A DNA stretch of 64,000 bases from Symbiodinium natans (taxonomy: Eukaryota > Sar > Dinophyceae > Suessiales > Symbiodiniaceae): NCBI GenBank assembly GCA_905221605.1, contig CAJNDS010002085.1, positions 628,774 to 692,773 on the forward strand, read 5' to 3'. Below the pieces are notes generated by a model. That model worked only from the letters and a program-made list of their open reading frames with translations. It was not told the DNA's origin and made no database searches. A program made the position numbers and the translations under genes. Below are positions 8,424-19,975 of the stretch, piece by piece (positions within the stretch are counted from its first letter, which is position 1; every line of letters starts with the position of its first letter).

Positions 8424-8648
8424 TTAGTTTAGGGTTTAGGGTTTAGGGTTTAGGGTTTAGGGTTTAGGGTTTAGGGTTTAGGGTTTAGGGTTTAGGGGGT
8501 TTAGGGTTTAGGGTTTTAGGGTTTAGGGTTTAGGGTTTAGGGTTTAGGGTTTAGGGTTTAGGGTTTAGGGTTTAGGGTTTAGGGTTTAGGGTTTAGGGTT
8601 TAGGGTTTAGGGTTTAGGGTTTAGGGTTTAGGGTTTAGGGTTTAGGGC
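8424..8648 (+). repeat. Interstitial TTTAGGG telomere-type array 3 (nearly perfect)
   Basis: About thirty-two head-to-tail TTTAGGG units over 225 bp, with only one G-expanded and one T-expanded unit. It is the longest and cleanest of the three arrays, in the same orientation, so it is the youngest tract or the one nearest a former chromosome end. Confidence 0.95.
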
Positions 8649-10639
8649 TTTTATGTTCATCCGTATGGCTGGGGCATGGAACACTTCGTGATTTTTGTCA
8701 CGCCGAAGGCGAAGCTGGTGGAAGGTTGTGAAGATGGTGGGAGCCTCGCAGTTTCAAGGTCCAGGACCCCAAGCAGGTGGAAGGGGTGGTGTAAAGGAGG
8801 GCCATGTTAGGGTTGCTTAAGGCTTGTTTGGGATCATTAAGCTCTTGTTCGGGGAAACACCCCCTCGCCTTCTAGCCCTGGTTCCTTTTCCACCCGCCCA
8901 AAGGCCCTCGAGGCCCTTAGCACCAAGCCCTCATTTCATGGAGCTTCCAGGGTCCTTTCCCACATCCTCGGGTCCCGGTTGCGCGGTGCGAAGCACCTGC
9001 TTCTCGGCCACATGGATGGAGAGCCGCTCCTTTCAGGGAAGGCTTCTTCCATGGATCTTTTGGGTTCGGATGCGGGTTTAGGTTGAGGACCAGGGTGACG
9101 ACTCCGGTGCTTTGTTGGCCCACCACAACACACGACTCCTGGACCTGCACAGACGACATGTCTCAAATCCAAGCTCCTCATGCTCTCAGTCTCAAACCCA
9201 CGCATGTCGCTTAGCCAAGTATTCGCGTCAATTCGAATGCCAAACCATGATGCTGCGTCCCTCATCCCTACGAGTAGAGGCGGGCCGAGATGTTCAACCC
9301 CTCTCCTGGGATGCTGCCGACCTGGGCTGCAACCAACGTGGAAAATCGAGGTTCGCTTTGTAGGAGTGTTTTGGGCTTTGCAGGCGTTGGGAATCGAGCA
9401 TGCCTCAACCACAAGACATCATGCTGAGCCCTAGAGAGTGGGGAAGTCAAGACTGCCCGCCCTAAACAAACCCCAAGCTCCCGGTGTGCTCAAACCACCT
9501 CAAACACCGAAGCCCCTGCCGGCAGCAAATACCTGATACAGTCCCTATATACCTAAGTAGCCCCTTAACAACCTCCGAATAACCCTTAAGGCGTAAGGTC
9601 CCTTTTCAGGGTCCCTCCTTTCAAATCCCCGCAAGCCTTGTGGACACCTTGTGGACAGCAAGGCGCTGGACCATGCGCCTGGACCGTGAGGAGGACGACT
9701 TGGGGGTGGTCTCGTCCTTGCTCTCGGCCGTGTCACTTCCTCAGCTTACTTCTGCTATCATAAGCCCATGTTGGGCACCTAGGGACGTGTACTTAAAGTA
9801 CCTACAGACGATTGGACCGAGCATCGTGACAAGGGCTAGGGTTGCGATGAACTCCCCTCCACTGCATGCCTCTGCGTCTTATGAGTATGTTCTTCCACGC
9901 CATCTTTTTTTGGGCTTCTGCGCAGGATGGTTAGCTGGTTGGCTCGAGGAATGGAAGCTTCGTTCGGTTCTGAGAGGAAGGGCCGGGGAAGGAGACCTGT
10001 GTGCGACCGCAGGAGTTCTCCGGGTAAAGGACCCTCGCGCCCCAGAAGACGAGCCCCTCGACCTCTGTGGAGAAGCGCACGGCGAGTGCGTCTGCCCATA
10101 CGGCAAAAATGGGCGGCAGGCGCGTGCGGACGCGTAGAGAACATACGAGTCAAACACGGACCAACCAGCTTGCAATCAAACTCTCATCAAAACGGGCCTC
10201 TCCAAGACTCCGACCCGAATCCAAACACCTGGACAGCCAAACATCCTAGAAACGTGCGGAAAACTTCAAAAAACGGCCCCGGCACGTTCCACCCGAGCGC
10301 GGCCGCGGCGGCTTTTGGCAGGCTCGGCCTTCACCCTGGGCTGCACCATGGGTGCTTCCCGGATTCTGTGGGCGAGCTTTGGATGTTTGGGTTCGTGGGC
10401 TTTGGGTTGTATTGGCCGTACTGTTAGGGCTATAAGTTATAGGACAAGGGTTTGGGGGGGTTTGGTGCTTGGGGTTTAGGTCATCTGGGTGTTGTTGCGT
10501 TTGGGATTGCTCGGGGCATTAAGACTGGCCTTGTGGACGACGGTTCATTCAAGGCCATGCCGTTCGTATGCGGCATATTATGTGAACAGCAGCGCCCGAC
10601 CACCTTCAAGCTCTGGGTGGCTATTTGTGATTCATGTCA
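8649..10639. other. Gene-poor stretch
   Basis: Open frames of 60-165 codons exist on both strands, but none shows a recognisable domain or protein-like composition. Nothing is called here. Confidence 0.5.
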
Positions 10640-10755
10640 AAGGCCATGGGCCAGGCTTGACGGGCACAGCACCGAACTCCAAAATCTTGGATTGATGGAT
10701 CTCTGGCAAGGCAAGTTGCTCTTGCGAGTCCGCGACGGCCTCCTCTGGAATCAAA
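10640..10755 (-). CDS. Possible following exon of the CAP-Gly gene
   Basis: After a GCAAG acceptor the frame begins VLIPEEAVADSQEQLALPEI and continues to HQSKILEFGAVPVKPGPW before a stop. Its composition is acidic and aliphatic, unlike the surrounding noise. It lies ~140 bp downstream of the CAP-Gly exon on the same strand. No family recognised; joining the two is a guess. Confidence 0.25.
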
Positions 10756-10895
10756 ACCTTGCATGGCGGGGCGGTGCAATGGAGCACAGCTACCTCACCA
10801 TGTCCATGAACCGTGCTACTGCAAGTTACCTGACCTACTGCTGCGTAACATGTGTAACACCACCGACCCAGCACACAAAATGAAAGCCAAACAGC

Positions 10896-10955
10896 CTTGG
10901 CGCGCATGAACAGCCCGTGGTGTTGAGGGCACTTGAAGTACTGCTTGTCTTTCAC
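10896..10955 (-). CDS. 60-base exon encoding the end of a CAP-Gly domain
   Basis: The twenty codons read VKDKQYFKCPQHHGLFMRAK, which fits the C-terminal half of a CAP-Gly domain (x-YF-x-C-x4-HG-x-FVR). CAP-Gly domains bind microtubule ends in CLIP-170, dynactin p150 and tubulin-folding cofactors. The exon is bounded by a CTAAG acceptor and a GC donor (AAG then GC) and is phase 0 at both ends. The N-terminal half of the domain must be in an exon upstream (higher coordinates) that I could not identify. Confidence 0.4.
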
Positions 10956-12857
10956 CTTAGGAGCAGAACATGCTTGGCTCAGGGCGCGCAGCCAGAATAC
11001 TGTAGCAGGCGACGGGAGCGCGACACAAACATGCCCCGTTTATTTTTTCCACAGCCAAGTACCCAATCAAAACACAAGGACAATTCACAATACCAGAGCT
11101 CTTAAATGCTGGCATGGGGCTCGCCCGTCGTTCTTGCCACGCGGCTTGTCCAGCTCGATTCCTTGCATTGCCATGCGGCAGCAACGATGTAGATGTGTAG
11201 CAGGTCCCTTGAAAGGGGACCCCTCCGATACGCGTATTTCCCTTTAAAGAAGGTAAGGGACCATGTAACTACCCTTACACTTCAGGGCCCGACTCTATTT
11301 ATGCTTATACGCACTGGCCAGCTGGAAAAAATGATTCCTTGCCTTGCATTTGGACTCTGCACACTAGCCAGATCCGGGTTGCTCCGTAACGCTGAGCTGC
11401 TGTCAGCCAATGACCAATGACCAATGACCAACACACCGTAAACAAGCGACGGGACAACTTCTGACAGAATCATAACACCGCGCTTGGAGGAAGAACGATG
11501 AATCTGGAGAAGAGCAGGCCCGCAAGCAATAGCGGAAGTGTGCTGCTATCTTGCCGGCAGGGTTCCGACCCAATCGTTGCCGTCAGAGAATTCCGTGGAA
11601 CCTGCAAACTTCACGACGCCCGCCAAGCCATAGTCACTGCAGTACACGACCCGCTGGCCAACCTCACAATAGTTTTGTTTAAGAGACTTTGGCGCACGTG
11701 CCTTCTCAGCCCCAAGCATCACAAGCGATTCTTACTGACACAAAGTCGACGAAACGTCCCCCGGCCTCTGGAACCCCTTCGTCCAACCAGGGGCTGACAC
11801 ACCTGGGCGGAAGAACAAGGCTACCCAGCTTCTTGACATGCAGAGGCTTCACCACGCAATCAAAAAGGAAACCTCAATCCCGGAACTCAACTCGGGGAGG
11901 AAACAAAAACACCAGCAGTCAAGGCTAGAGGACAGACATTCCAGATGGCTGCATGAGAGCATGGTCTGGGCGCGGGGCTCTGCGACGGGAACTGCTGGCG
12001 GCTTGGCCATGCATGCCATGCAACCGAAACGCCCCCCCAAAAAATGAGAACATGTTTGGCGGACAATTCTTATAATTCTTTCGTTATGATTGTCTGTCGA
12101 AAGCAGCTCACGTCTCTACCATAGCCTACGTTTTACCGAAACGGCTTCCTTGAATGAAGACTGATGCTGCGAGGGAGCCATGTGGAACAGGAGGGAGCTT
12201 GCAGTTTTCCTTTGAATGTCGCGTTTGTCTGGCAGCGGGCGCACCATGTTTGATCCGCCGGCAGCAGAGTCGAAACTGGAAGGCTTTCGTCCACGCCTCC
12301 AAGGATGGAAGCAATCGGAAGCATCGAATCGGAGATCGGCAAGGTCCCTGCATTGCGCCGTCTGTGCTCAACGGTTCCCCGCAGAGGCCGAAAGCTGTGC
12401 AAAATAATCTTTACATGTGATGCCAAAAAGCGATGACTCCACAGGAAACTGTACAGGAGTCGCAAAGCTGATGGCAGGAAGTGCGTTTTGCTTCCAAGTA
12501 CCTCTGCGTTGCTGAGGTATAGTGATTGAACGTGTCCTACAGCTGCTCAGCACGCGAAAAGAGCAAAAGAGAGCAATACAAGTAGCCAGCATCCGAATGC
12601 CTAGCGTTTCAGTAGAGGGGACGATGCACTTGTGAAAAGTGCCCGCCAGAAATCCTCACTTCATTTCAAGGCAATCAGGCGCGGCTAAATGACAGACTCC
12701 CTGTTTCTCTTGTTTTAGCCGCTTGGACCCTGACATCATCCCATGCCGTAACTCATAGAGTCTTAGAATCTACCTTAGCCTTTCATCCCCCAACGCTCAT
12801 AACCGTGCTGTACTTCAGCAGCCTTGAGAGCTGAGGCGTGTTGTCCACTTGTTATAC
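10956..12857. other. Gene-poor stretch
   Basis: No supported exon, RNA gene or mobile element seen. A short triple direct repeat of TGACCAA occurs at about 11408-11430. Confidence 0.45.
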
Positions 12858-14925
12858 CTACTGCTTGCAAAGACCCACTGCTTCAAGTGGATCCTTGAAG
12901 AAGCTGCGCATTCTGCGCCCAGCCCTGAGGATGCTAGCGATCCTCTCAAGAATCACGATCACCTTGCTGTTGTAGTGCCCGCTGAAGTCGACCACGGTCG
13001 TGATCGTGGCAAACCAAGCAATGACGCCCGCCGCATCGAGCAAAGCATGACGGTTCGCCGCGGACACCAAGGCGTCGCGCGCGCCCTGGGCTTCCTCGGC
13101 GTTCCTTACGGCGCAGAGCGTGTTTTTTTGACGTGCCTTGCATAGTCAGAAGCGGGCTGCAATGCAGCCTACGTTTGGTGCGAGGCTTATGGGAAAGGAT
13201 CCAAGTGCAAAAGCAGCTTGTGGCAACGAGAGTACCTCCTTGACAACGGGTATGGTATATTATTCATATTCATACGTTACGGGTCTTTTGGGGGATGCGT
13301 TCTGATGTGTTCTTCCGAACACGCTGAAATACCCTTTTTGTCACTTTTGTCACTGCTCCATCGTGCCATGTCCATCATTACAGACCAGCACCCCTTTGGC
13401 CGCCACGGGAGCGAACACTTTGCAAAGCTTGGTAGTTCATCATGCCACTGGTTGGCCTGGCAGACTCGGCAACACCGTAAGCAGATTCCGAACCCAACCC
13501 CTTTAACCAACCTCCCCAAACTGAATCCCACTCAGGAAGCCCTCCGACCTGACAATATGCTGCTTCCAAATTGGCTCCAGCCGACCATGCTTCGAAATCC
13601 TGCTAAGCCAGCGCTCCCGCAACCACAAACCAGATAGGTTGGATGCATGTGACTGTATAAGTATTGTATATGCACACCTGTACACCCTGAATGCAAGACC
13701 CGGGCAAATGAGCCGAGGATCTCTGGCTTCGCAGCGACAGCAGCAGCCAGCGCCGCAATTTCAGTGTGAAGGGGCAAGGGCTCCCCCTGGACAGCATCTT
13801 GCGCGACTTTCAGCGCGCTTGCATGAGACTCCTGTCAGTAGCCGCAAGACTTGGTCCTGGTGTAGACCGCCGCAGCAATTTCAAGCTGGCCGCGCGTCAA
13901 GTGCCGATCCTCCCCGGGCACGTTGAAGAAGCGTGCTGCATCTTCGACTGGGAAGTACATGACATTGGCAAAGCGGAGGAAATCCATGCAAGTCAAAGGC
14001 GATGCGGAGGCTTTTGACGTGGGAGCTGCATCGTCTGCTGTCGCAAACATCCACGTCGTCTTGTCGAAATCGGCACGTGCTGCAACATCTTCGCGAAGTT
14101 GTGATGCATTCAAGTACGGACCCCATGCTATGGCCATGTTTGTGTTCAAAGGGCCGCTTGCATACTGCATCACGCTCTTGAACTGAGCTGGCTGGCAGAC
14201 ACTGGGCTTCTCTGGGAATTCGGGGCACGGCAACCCTGAGGCTGCGAAGAAGGCTCTCACGCCGGAGCAGAGCGCTGCAACGGTGGCCAGCTCTATGGCC
14301 ATGGCTTTGTACTCATCTGGTCCATACTCGTCACCGGCAGCTTTGCTTTTGGTGTGATACTCCTCCATTCGCTCCACGACGCTGTCAAAAAAGTCCTTGT
14401 CTAGCATCTGCTGGTGGTTCACGATTGCATGTGCGATGTCTCTGAAGGGACCATTTGTGACATAGACGTGATCGATCCCATCGCGATTGTACTGGGCAAA
14501 CGGGACTCCTTCTGTGACACCCCGCTGCTTTGCAGCCAGACAACCTTTGCAGTCCCCCCAAGCTGCAAAAGCCTCCGCCGCAAACTCCGCGCGCTCGTCA
14601 GACGAGAAGAAGTCACCGGGGCCCACCAAGTGCTCCAGAATCACTCTGATCACGTCGAGCTCATTCTTCAACCTGATGGCCTCCCTTTCTGTGGAAGTGG
14701 GCCTGGCTTCCTCATAGTAGCCTTGGGCAAACTGATGTCCAAAGGAAGCCCAAACTCGAAGTTTTTGCTGGGTTCTACAGTTTGCTGTGCTTATCATTCC
14801 AGTTTGCAATTAGAACCACGCGGACTCGAAAATCTTCTACCAAGCCCCAAGCAGCCGGTGAAGAAGTTGCTGATGACATCGCCGGCGAGTTGCATCACGG
14901 CACGGCCTCTCGTCCCCGCAGCCAT
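12858..14925 (-). CDS. AhpD/carboxymuconolactone-decarboxylase-like protein, four-exon model
   Basis: The model joins 14925-14841, 14721-13868, 13831-13686 and 13104-12858, giving 443 residues. Intron 1 (119 nt) is GT-AG. Intron 2 is only 36 nt (GT-AG, ending CTGACAG) and removes an in-frame TGA. Intron 3 (581 nt) is GT-AG. All phases agree. Exon 2 has DCKGCLAAKQ, recalling the Cys-x2-Cys region of AhpD enzymes, and two stretches with the family's long helix pattern: EYKAMAIELATVAALCSG in exon 2 and ALLDAAGVIAWFATITTVV in exon 4, suggesting a duplicated domain. AhpD-type proteins act as peroxidases or decarboxylases. If intron 2 is not real, the TGA makes this a broken gene. The family assignment is tentative. 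Confidence 0.4.
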
Positions 14926-15689
14926 GACCTTCAGAACCTGCAAACACAACCCCACATAACTGCACGCCTGTACCCAAAAAAATCCGAACCGCATTCATGA
15001 GGTGAGCGAACCCTCGTCGGCATCCCGAATCCGGCAGCATATTGACACGGCCCCAATGCATGTCGTCGACTGCTAAGGCTGGGGCTGTGGGGCGCTGCGG
15101 CCAGGCTTGCGAATCTCAGCAGTCGACTGGGCTTGAGAGGACAAAGCATGCCAAGCACGTGGGAAGCATGGGGAATTTTTGTTTGCCTTCGCACTTGAAG
15201 CGGTGCCTGGTCGCTTGCGGAACACGGGGCAGGATGCCAGCGTGCTATGAGAAGGGTAAACATATTGATGGATAACGAAGCTGCGTCGCTGTACATTGTC
15301 AATGTTTCCTCAATCCTTGACGTGGTCCCAGTCCAAAACGCCCGAAGCTCAGGCGGCGAAAGCCCAAGGCAAACGCAGGTGGGTGTGAATCTCAAGGCAA
15401 TTAGCTGGCAAGGGCGGTTCAACCGAATCCGCAAATACATCGCTCAGGGGGTTGCCTCTCCATCAACGTTGGCAGTGCCAGAAAGTGGCAAGGAAAGTAG
15501 GCTGGCTGTAACAGATCGGGCTGCAGCAACGGGAAGCGATGCGGACCAACGCATGGTAAACGAAAACGCAACCGCTGGCCGCGTCACGGACCTCTTTCTC
15601 CCTCCGCACTACGGCGGGGACGTACCCTGAGCTTGCACAAGGCAATCGGTGTCGGCTAGTTGTTCTAGGCATTGAGGTCGTTTACTTGG
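14926..15689. other. Intergenic stretch between the AhpD-like gene and LINE A
   Basis: No convincing exon. The right end may include the 5' untranslated region of the following LINE. Confidence 0.4.
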
Positions 15690-18600
15690 ATGTGCGGTCT
15701 TTCAGGCCCCTTGCCCGTTGAAAATCCGCAAGAGAATGTGCCCGTGCATGTTGGGCGCCCCCCCCAAACTTTGGATCAACACGGTGTCAATGTGACCACT
15801 TACTTTTCCGGATTGCCCCCGCTCGTCAATGATGAGTCGACAAACTCATTCCTATACTGCCCGTTGCTTCTGCATGCGGGGCAGCTTTTACAGCCTGAAG
15901 CTGCAAAGGCTTGGGCCGGGGCGATCCCTTGGTTTGCAGATGCGTGTCGCCACCTCGCTGCGCACACTGTCAGCTTGAGCTTCCTCAATCGCGCATATGC
16001 CGAGTTGTTGCAGATTTCTTGTCAGCAGGACGTGTCGATGGTGCAGCACTTCAACCAAACCGGTGATGCTGCCGCAGCACAATATTTGAGTGAAGCTAGT
16101 GCTGCTCAGCCAGATTTGGATGCCACACTGGGGCTCATCCTTCCGGGCGTCGTTGACCGTCATGGCCACATCCCGAATCAGCTGCAAGACTTCTTGTTGC
16201 AAGTTTTTGGTGGTTACCGCTTGGCTTCAGCGTTGGATTCTGCGGCCACTCACTTTCGAAACCATGGTGGTTGGCCACCATCCTTGCCTGCATATGGTGA
16301 TGCAGATGTGCCTGCTCATGCACCTCGCGTTATGCCGTCAGGTCCCAATAACGCGTTCCTTCCCGTCAGTCCCCTCCGCCTGACTTACGAGTCGGGTGCG
16401 CCTGCACAGCCTCTTGGAACCGGCCCCGCACGTTTGTCGCGCACGTCGTCCGAGCCGCCACCATTTGCACGCGGTGCTCCTGAGGACGAGAACTCTGTTG
16501 GGGGTTTGCTTAACGTCCCGGAGCTACATGAACATGCTTGTTCGCGTCATACCGCTTCCCGATTTGGAGCTCAGCGGCGATGTTGTGTATGCAACAATAG
16601 AGTTGCACGTGGAACCGAATACATTCGTTGTCCTCGGGGTTGTCGCTTTGTCGCGTGTGGTCAGTGCGTGTGGCCCGCCGCAGATCAGGTTGCTGTTCAG
16701 AATTTTTCGGGGCGGCATGATGCGGGTTGTGGTGCTGGCGACGTGCCGCAAGTAGTGGAACCTGTCGTCCAGAATCGCTCGGAGCCGCGTGCTGCAGGTT
16801 CTAGTGTTTGCGATGCTCCAGCGTCCACTGCCGCGGGCGCCGCTCCGCAACTCACCCATTTCACACGGTTTTTGTGCCTTCCGCGAGATGAATATGTTCA
16901 GCGTGTACAAAGCATGATTGACGCACATGCTTTTGATGACATCGGCCAGCCAAACTTGCGTATTGAAGGCCCGACATCATGGGGAGTGTGGCTACGCATT
17001 AGTGAACCCAGTCGTTCTGGAGTTCTGTACCATGTAGCTCAAATGAAAGTTTACTTCCATGGGGAGGAACAGGCGACCCGTCAAATGTTGTTGCCTCTCT
17101 TCGAGCCTTGGACGTACGTGTCTTTGGATGCTTGTCCTGATCGACGGCCCGGCGCAGAGTTTCATGTGCCGCGTCCGCTTATTTCGGACGGTCCTGTTCC
17201 CAGTTCTGTTTCCAATGTCCCTTCCTCAGCTGATTCGGTTCCGTGTTCTGAGGCACATCCTGCAGGCCCGCCAGCTCCGGCTGCGTGTTTGGCAACTCGT
17301 GTTGGTGTGCCTGCTGCGCCAACTGTTGCAGTTCCGGGTTGTGATCCACACGCGCCTGCTGAAGCCCTGTGTCCCCCAGGGGTGTCGTCCGGTGATGAAA
17401 ATGCTACGGCTGCGGCTGGAGTGCCTTCGGCCAACTCTCACTGGGCATTGTTGTCGCAGTTAGTTGGGCAACTGGTGGAGCACCAAGGGCGCATGCAGGA
17501 GCTTTTATTGGAAATTCGGGACAGCTTCGTTCCGACGGTTGATCCTGTGAACCATAACCGCAGCCATTGCTCCTTTGCCCAGTGTCCCCAGTTACATACA
17601 CCCGGGTGTATGTCAAACATGTGCACTCAGCATTGCGTGAGTCAGGAATGCGCTGTTCATCAGTGCAGTGTGCACGGCGACGGTTGTGTGCAGCGCAGCT
17701 GCCAAAACTTGATGTCTCCCCGTTGTGTGGCCCGGCGTTGTGCGGATCATTGTGATTCTGGGCATTGTCGTGTGCATAGAGGCTCACATGGCCCGGCAGG
17801 ACATGCGTGCCAGTCATCGGCCCCTGTTTGTAGACGTTCTGGTTGTGCTAATCTGATTTCAGCTTCCTGTGTGACCGGATACTGTCCAAACCATTGTGTG
17901 AGTCGGCGATGTTCTTGTCGCAGTTGCACAGAGCATGTCGCGAGAGACGGTTCGTGGCAGCCGGCTGTGTCCTCCAGACCACGGGCTTGCAGGCATATGA
18001 GTTGTACTGCCTTTGTTCTACCTACATGTCGTACAGGTTTTTGCACTGCTCATTGCACCAGTTCGCGTTGTTCTTGTTGCGCACGCCGCTCTCGTGATCC
18101 CCCGCCCCCTGCTGCGGGCGCCCGCGTGCCCGTGCCAGGTCGCACGTGTCGAAACATGCAGTGCCGCCGTCTTGTAGACCAACATTGTCAGACGGGTTTC
18201 TGCCCGCACCACTGCCGTAGTCGAGCGTGCCCGTGTCATGTGGGTGTCCACGCATGTCATAATACTGACCCTCCCGTTCCACGGCAACCGCGAGATGGAA
18301 CAGGGGATTTTGCAAGATCTCGTACTTGTAGGAACCGATCTTGTCATAACGTTGTTGATGTTGCGTGCGCTACAGGTTTCTGTCCGGAACATTGCACAAG
18401 CCCACGATGCAGCTGTCGCAACGCACGAGCAGCGGCGCCCCACGACTCTGTGCGTTCTGCTCGTTGTCGCCGTAGGGATTGCCACAATCAACCTGCGGCA
18501 TCGTGTCGTACAGGATATTGCCCTGATCACTGCTTGAACCGGCGATGCTGCGCAGGCGGAGGCTCGGGTCCTCGGTTTCTTCGACATTCTTCCACGGCTG

Positions 18601-18770
18601 ATCCGTTAGGTGAGTTTTTGACTGAAGCGTGCGGGAATCTTCCGCCTGACCACGCCTTGCCCCCCGATTTGCAAGCCTCGGCTCACGCGCTCCGTTCAAG
18701 GGTCGCCAACACGGGAAACGTTCGCGGTCCTCGCCGTCATCGCCAACACGGCGGGGACCGAGCCACATAA
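15690..18770 (+). CDS. LINE A ORF1 protein with zinc-finger and tandem Cys/His repeats
   Basis: The first in-frame ATG is at 15690, giving 1026 residues. The N-terminal ~220 residues are unrecognised. A treble-clef or RING-like finger follows near residues 290-325 (CCVCNNRVARGTEYIRCPRGC with a later CGQC). A Pro/Ser/Ala-rich linker leads to a region from about residue 625 to 960 with seven repeats of the form C-R/K-x3-C-x6-8-C-x-TGFC-x2-HC-x4-C-x-C. LINE ORF1 proteins bind RNA and chaperone reverse transcription, often through CCHC knuckles; this repeated finger would replace them. The frame is intact although ORF2 is broken. The stop (TAA 18768-18770) lies next to the ORF2 frame. Confidence 0.65.
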   Translation: MCGLSGPLPVENPQENVPVHVGRPPQTLDQHGVNVTTYFSGLPPLVNDESTNSFLYCPLLLHAGQLLQPEAAKAWAGAIPWFADACRHLAAHTVSLSFLNRAYAELLQISCQQDVSMVQHFNQTGDAAAAQYLSEASAAQPDLDATLGLILPGVVDRHGHIPNQLQDFLLQVFGGYRLASALDSAATHFRNHGGWPPSLPAYGDADVPAHAPRVMPSGPNNAFLPVSPLRLTYESGAPAQPLGTGPARLSRTSSEPPPFARGAPEDENSVGGLLNVPELHEHACSRHTASRFGAQRRCCVCNNRVARGTEYIRCPRGCRFVACGQCVWPAADQVAVQNFSGRHDAGCGAGDVPQVVEPVVQNRSEPRAAGSSVCDAPASTAAGAAPQLTHFTRFLCLPRDEYVQRVQSMIDAHAFDDIGQPNLRIEGPTSWGVWLRISEPSRSGVLYHVAQMKVYFHGEEQATRQMLLPLFEPWTYVSLDACPDRRPGAEFHVPRPLISDGPVPSSVSNVPSSADSVPCSEAHPAGPPAPAACLATRVGVPAAPTVAVPGCDPHAPAEALCPPGVSSGDENATAAAGVPSANSHWALLSQLVGQLVEHQGRMQELLLEIRDSFVPTVDPVNHNRSHCSFAQCPQLHTPGCMSNMCTQHCVSQECAVHQCSVHGDGCVQRSCQNLMSPRCVARRCADHCDSGHCRVHRGSHGPAGHACQSSAPVCRRSGCANLISASCVTGYCPNHCVSRRCSCRSCTEHVARDGSWQPAVSSRPRACRHMSCTAFVLPTCRTGFCTAHCTSSRCSCCARRSRDPPPPAAGARVPVPGRTCRNMQCRRLVDQHCQTGFCPHHCRSRACPCHVGVHACHNTDPPVPRQPRDGTGDFARSRTCRNRSCHNVVDVACATGFCPEHCTSPRCSCRNARAAAPHDSVRSARCRRRDCHNQPAASCRTGYCPDHCLNRRCCAGGGSGPRFLRHSSTADPLGEFLTEACGNLPPDHALPPDLQASAHALRSRVANTGNVRGPRRHRQHGGDRAT

Positions 18771-18772
18771 GC

Positions 18773-19262
18773 TTGGCTTTACTGAACGCCAATCGCCTTC
18801 GGGCGCCCAGTGGTTCAGAGCATGCGGGTTTTCATGGGTTTGTTAGAATCTTGTGTGCTCATGACGTGGATTGCGTGTGCCTACAAGAAACTTGGGCAGT
18901 CAACGGGGGCGCCTTGCCAGTCGATCAGCCGTATCAGTATGATGGCCCTTCTGATATTGGTGGCTGTGAGGCAGGCTTTCTTGTTCATCAAGGTTCCACA
19001 TCGTGGTCACTCAATGTAGACACTTCTTACCATCGCATTCGTTGGCGATGCATTGCGTCATCTCAAAATGCTCCCGCGCATTTGCTGTGTAGTTTTTATG
19101 CACCACACGTGGGCGTGCCGCTTCCCACACGCATCGATTTCTGGAGTAGGTTTCGTGCCTCCATTCAGGATGCTTTGCGGCACCACCCTCATGCGAATCT
19201 GGTGCTTGCAGGTGATTGCAACGTGTATCTTGCGGAAGTTATGGGCCCCGAGCGTGAAAGGT
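18773..19262 (+). pseudogene. LINE A ORF2, endonuclease N-terminal part
   Basis: The frame begins three bases after the ORF1 stop with TTG and no ATG, and is open further upstream. APE-type endonuclease motifs are in order: LLNANRLR, DCVCLQETW (catalytic Glu) and LVLAGDCNVYL (GDxN). It ends prematurely at ERERS; the remaining endonuclease continues in the next frame after a one-base break near 19258. Translation from ORF1 by frameshift or reinitiation is likely in the functional ancestor. Confidence 0.7.
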
Positions 19263-19975
19263 CTTAATGAACCCCAGCTGCGTGATTTGATACGCGCCCT
19301 TTGTCATGATTTTGGTCTTCGCATTGCAAATCCACCACGCGTCTCTACGCATAGGTCCGGCTCGTGCATTGACATTGTTCTTGTTTCACGTCCGCTTGAT
19401 GTTGTTGACATTGTCGTGCATGATGGGGGCACGTGCGGTTGTCAACGTGACTCGTGTCACCCGATTGTGGGAAGCGATCACAAACTCATCACCTTCAAAA
19501 TTGCTGTGCCTCCGGAGGCGGATGATGTTGTTCCTAAGCCCTGGCCGCGTGTGCGGAACTGGCACTCAGTCGTCCAAGATTTGCAGCCGCAACTGTTGCA
19601 ATGGGCATCCAAGCTTTTGAATTTGCGTCAGGGTCAGCCCCTCCCCCTTCCTGAAAGGCGTGGCGTGCTGGACCTGCTGTATGCCGAATTTGTCGCTATA
19701 GTTTGGCAAGCCGCAGAGCCCCACGCTTCTAGTCGTTCTGGTGGCAGCCGGCGTCCGCAGCCGGATTGGTGGGATGACGCTTGCTACGAACTCCTTGTCG
19801 CTCGCAATGCGGCTTGGCGACAGTGGCGACGTGAGCAAACGTCCAGTGCCCGTGAAACCTTCCGCCAAAAACGACTGGAGTTTCATCATCTGGTTCGTCG
19901 CAAGAAATCGTCATTTTGGTCTTCCTGGCTCAGTCGACAAAAAGGTCTGTCACGGTCCAATCCGCAGTTGGCTGC
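19258..19975 (+). pseudogene. LINE A ORF2, endonuclease C-terminal part and linker
   Basis: Continues as GLNEPQLRDLIRAL and HRSGSCIDIVLVS, then the endonuclease SDH motif GSDHKLITFKIAV with its catalytic His. A basic, Trp/Arg-rich linker follows (RRKKSSFWSSWLSRQKG). It is cut off by the poly(T) start of the antisense insertion at 19976. Confidence 0.65.
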
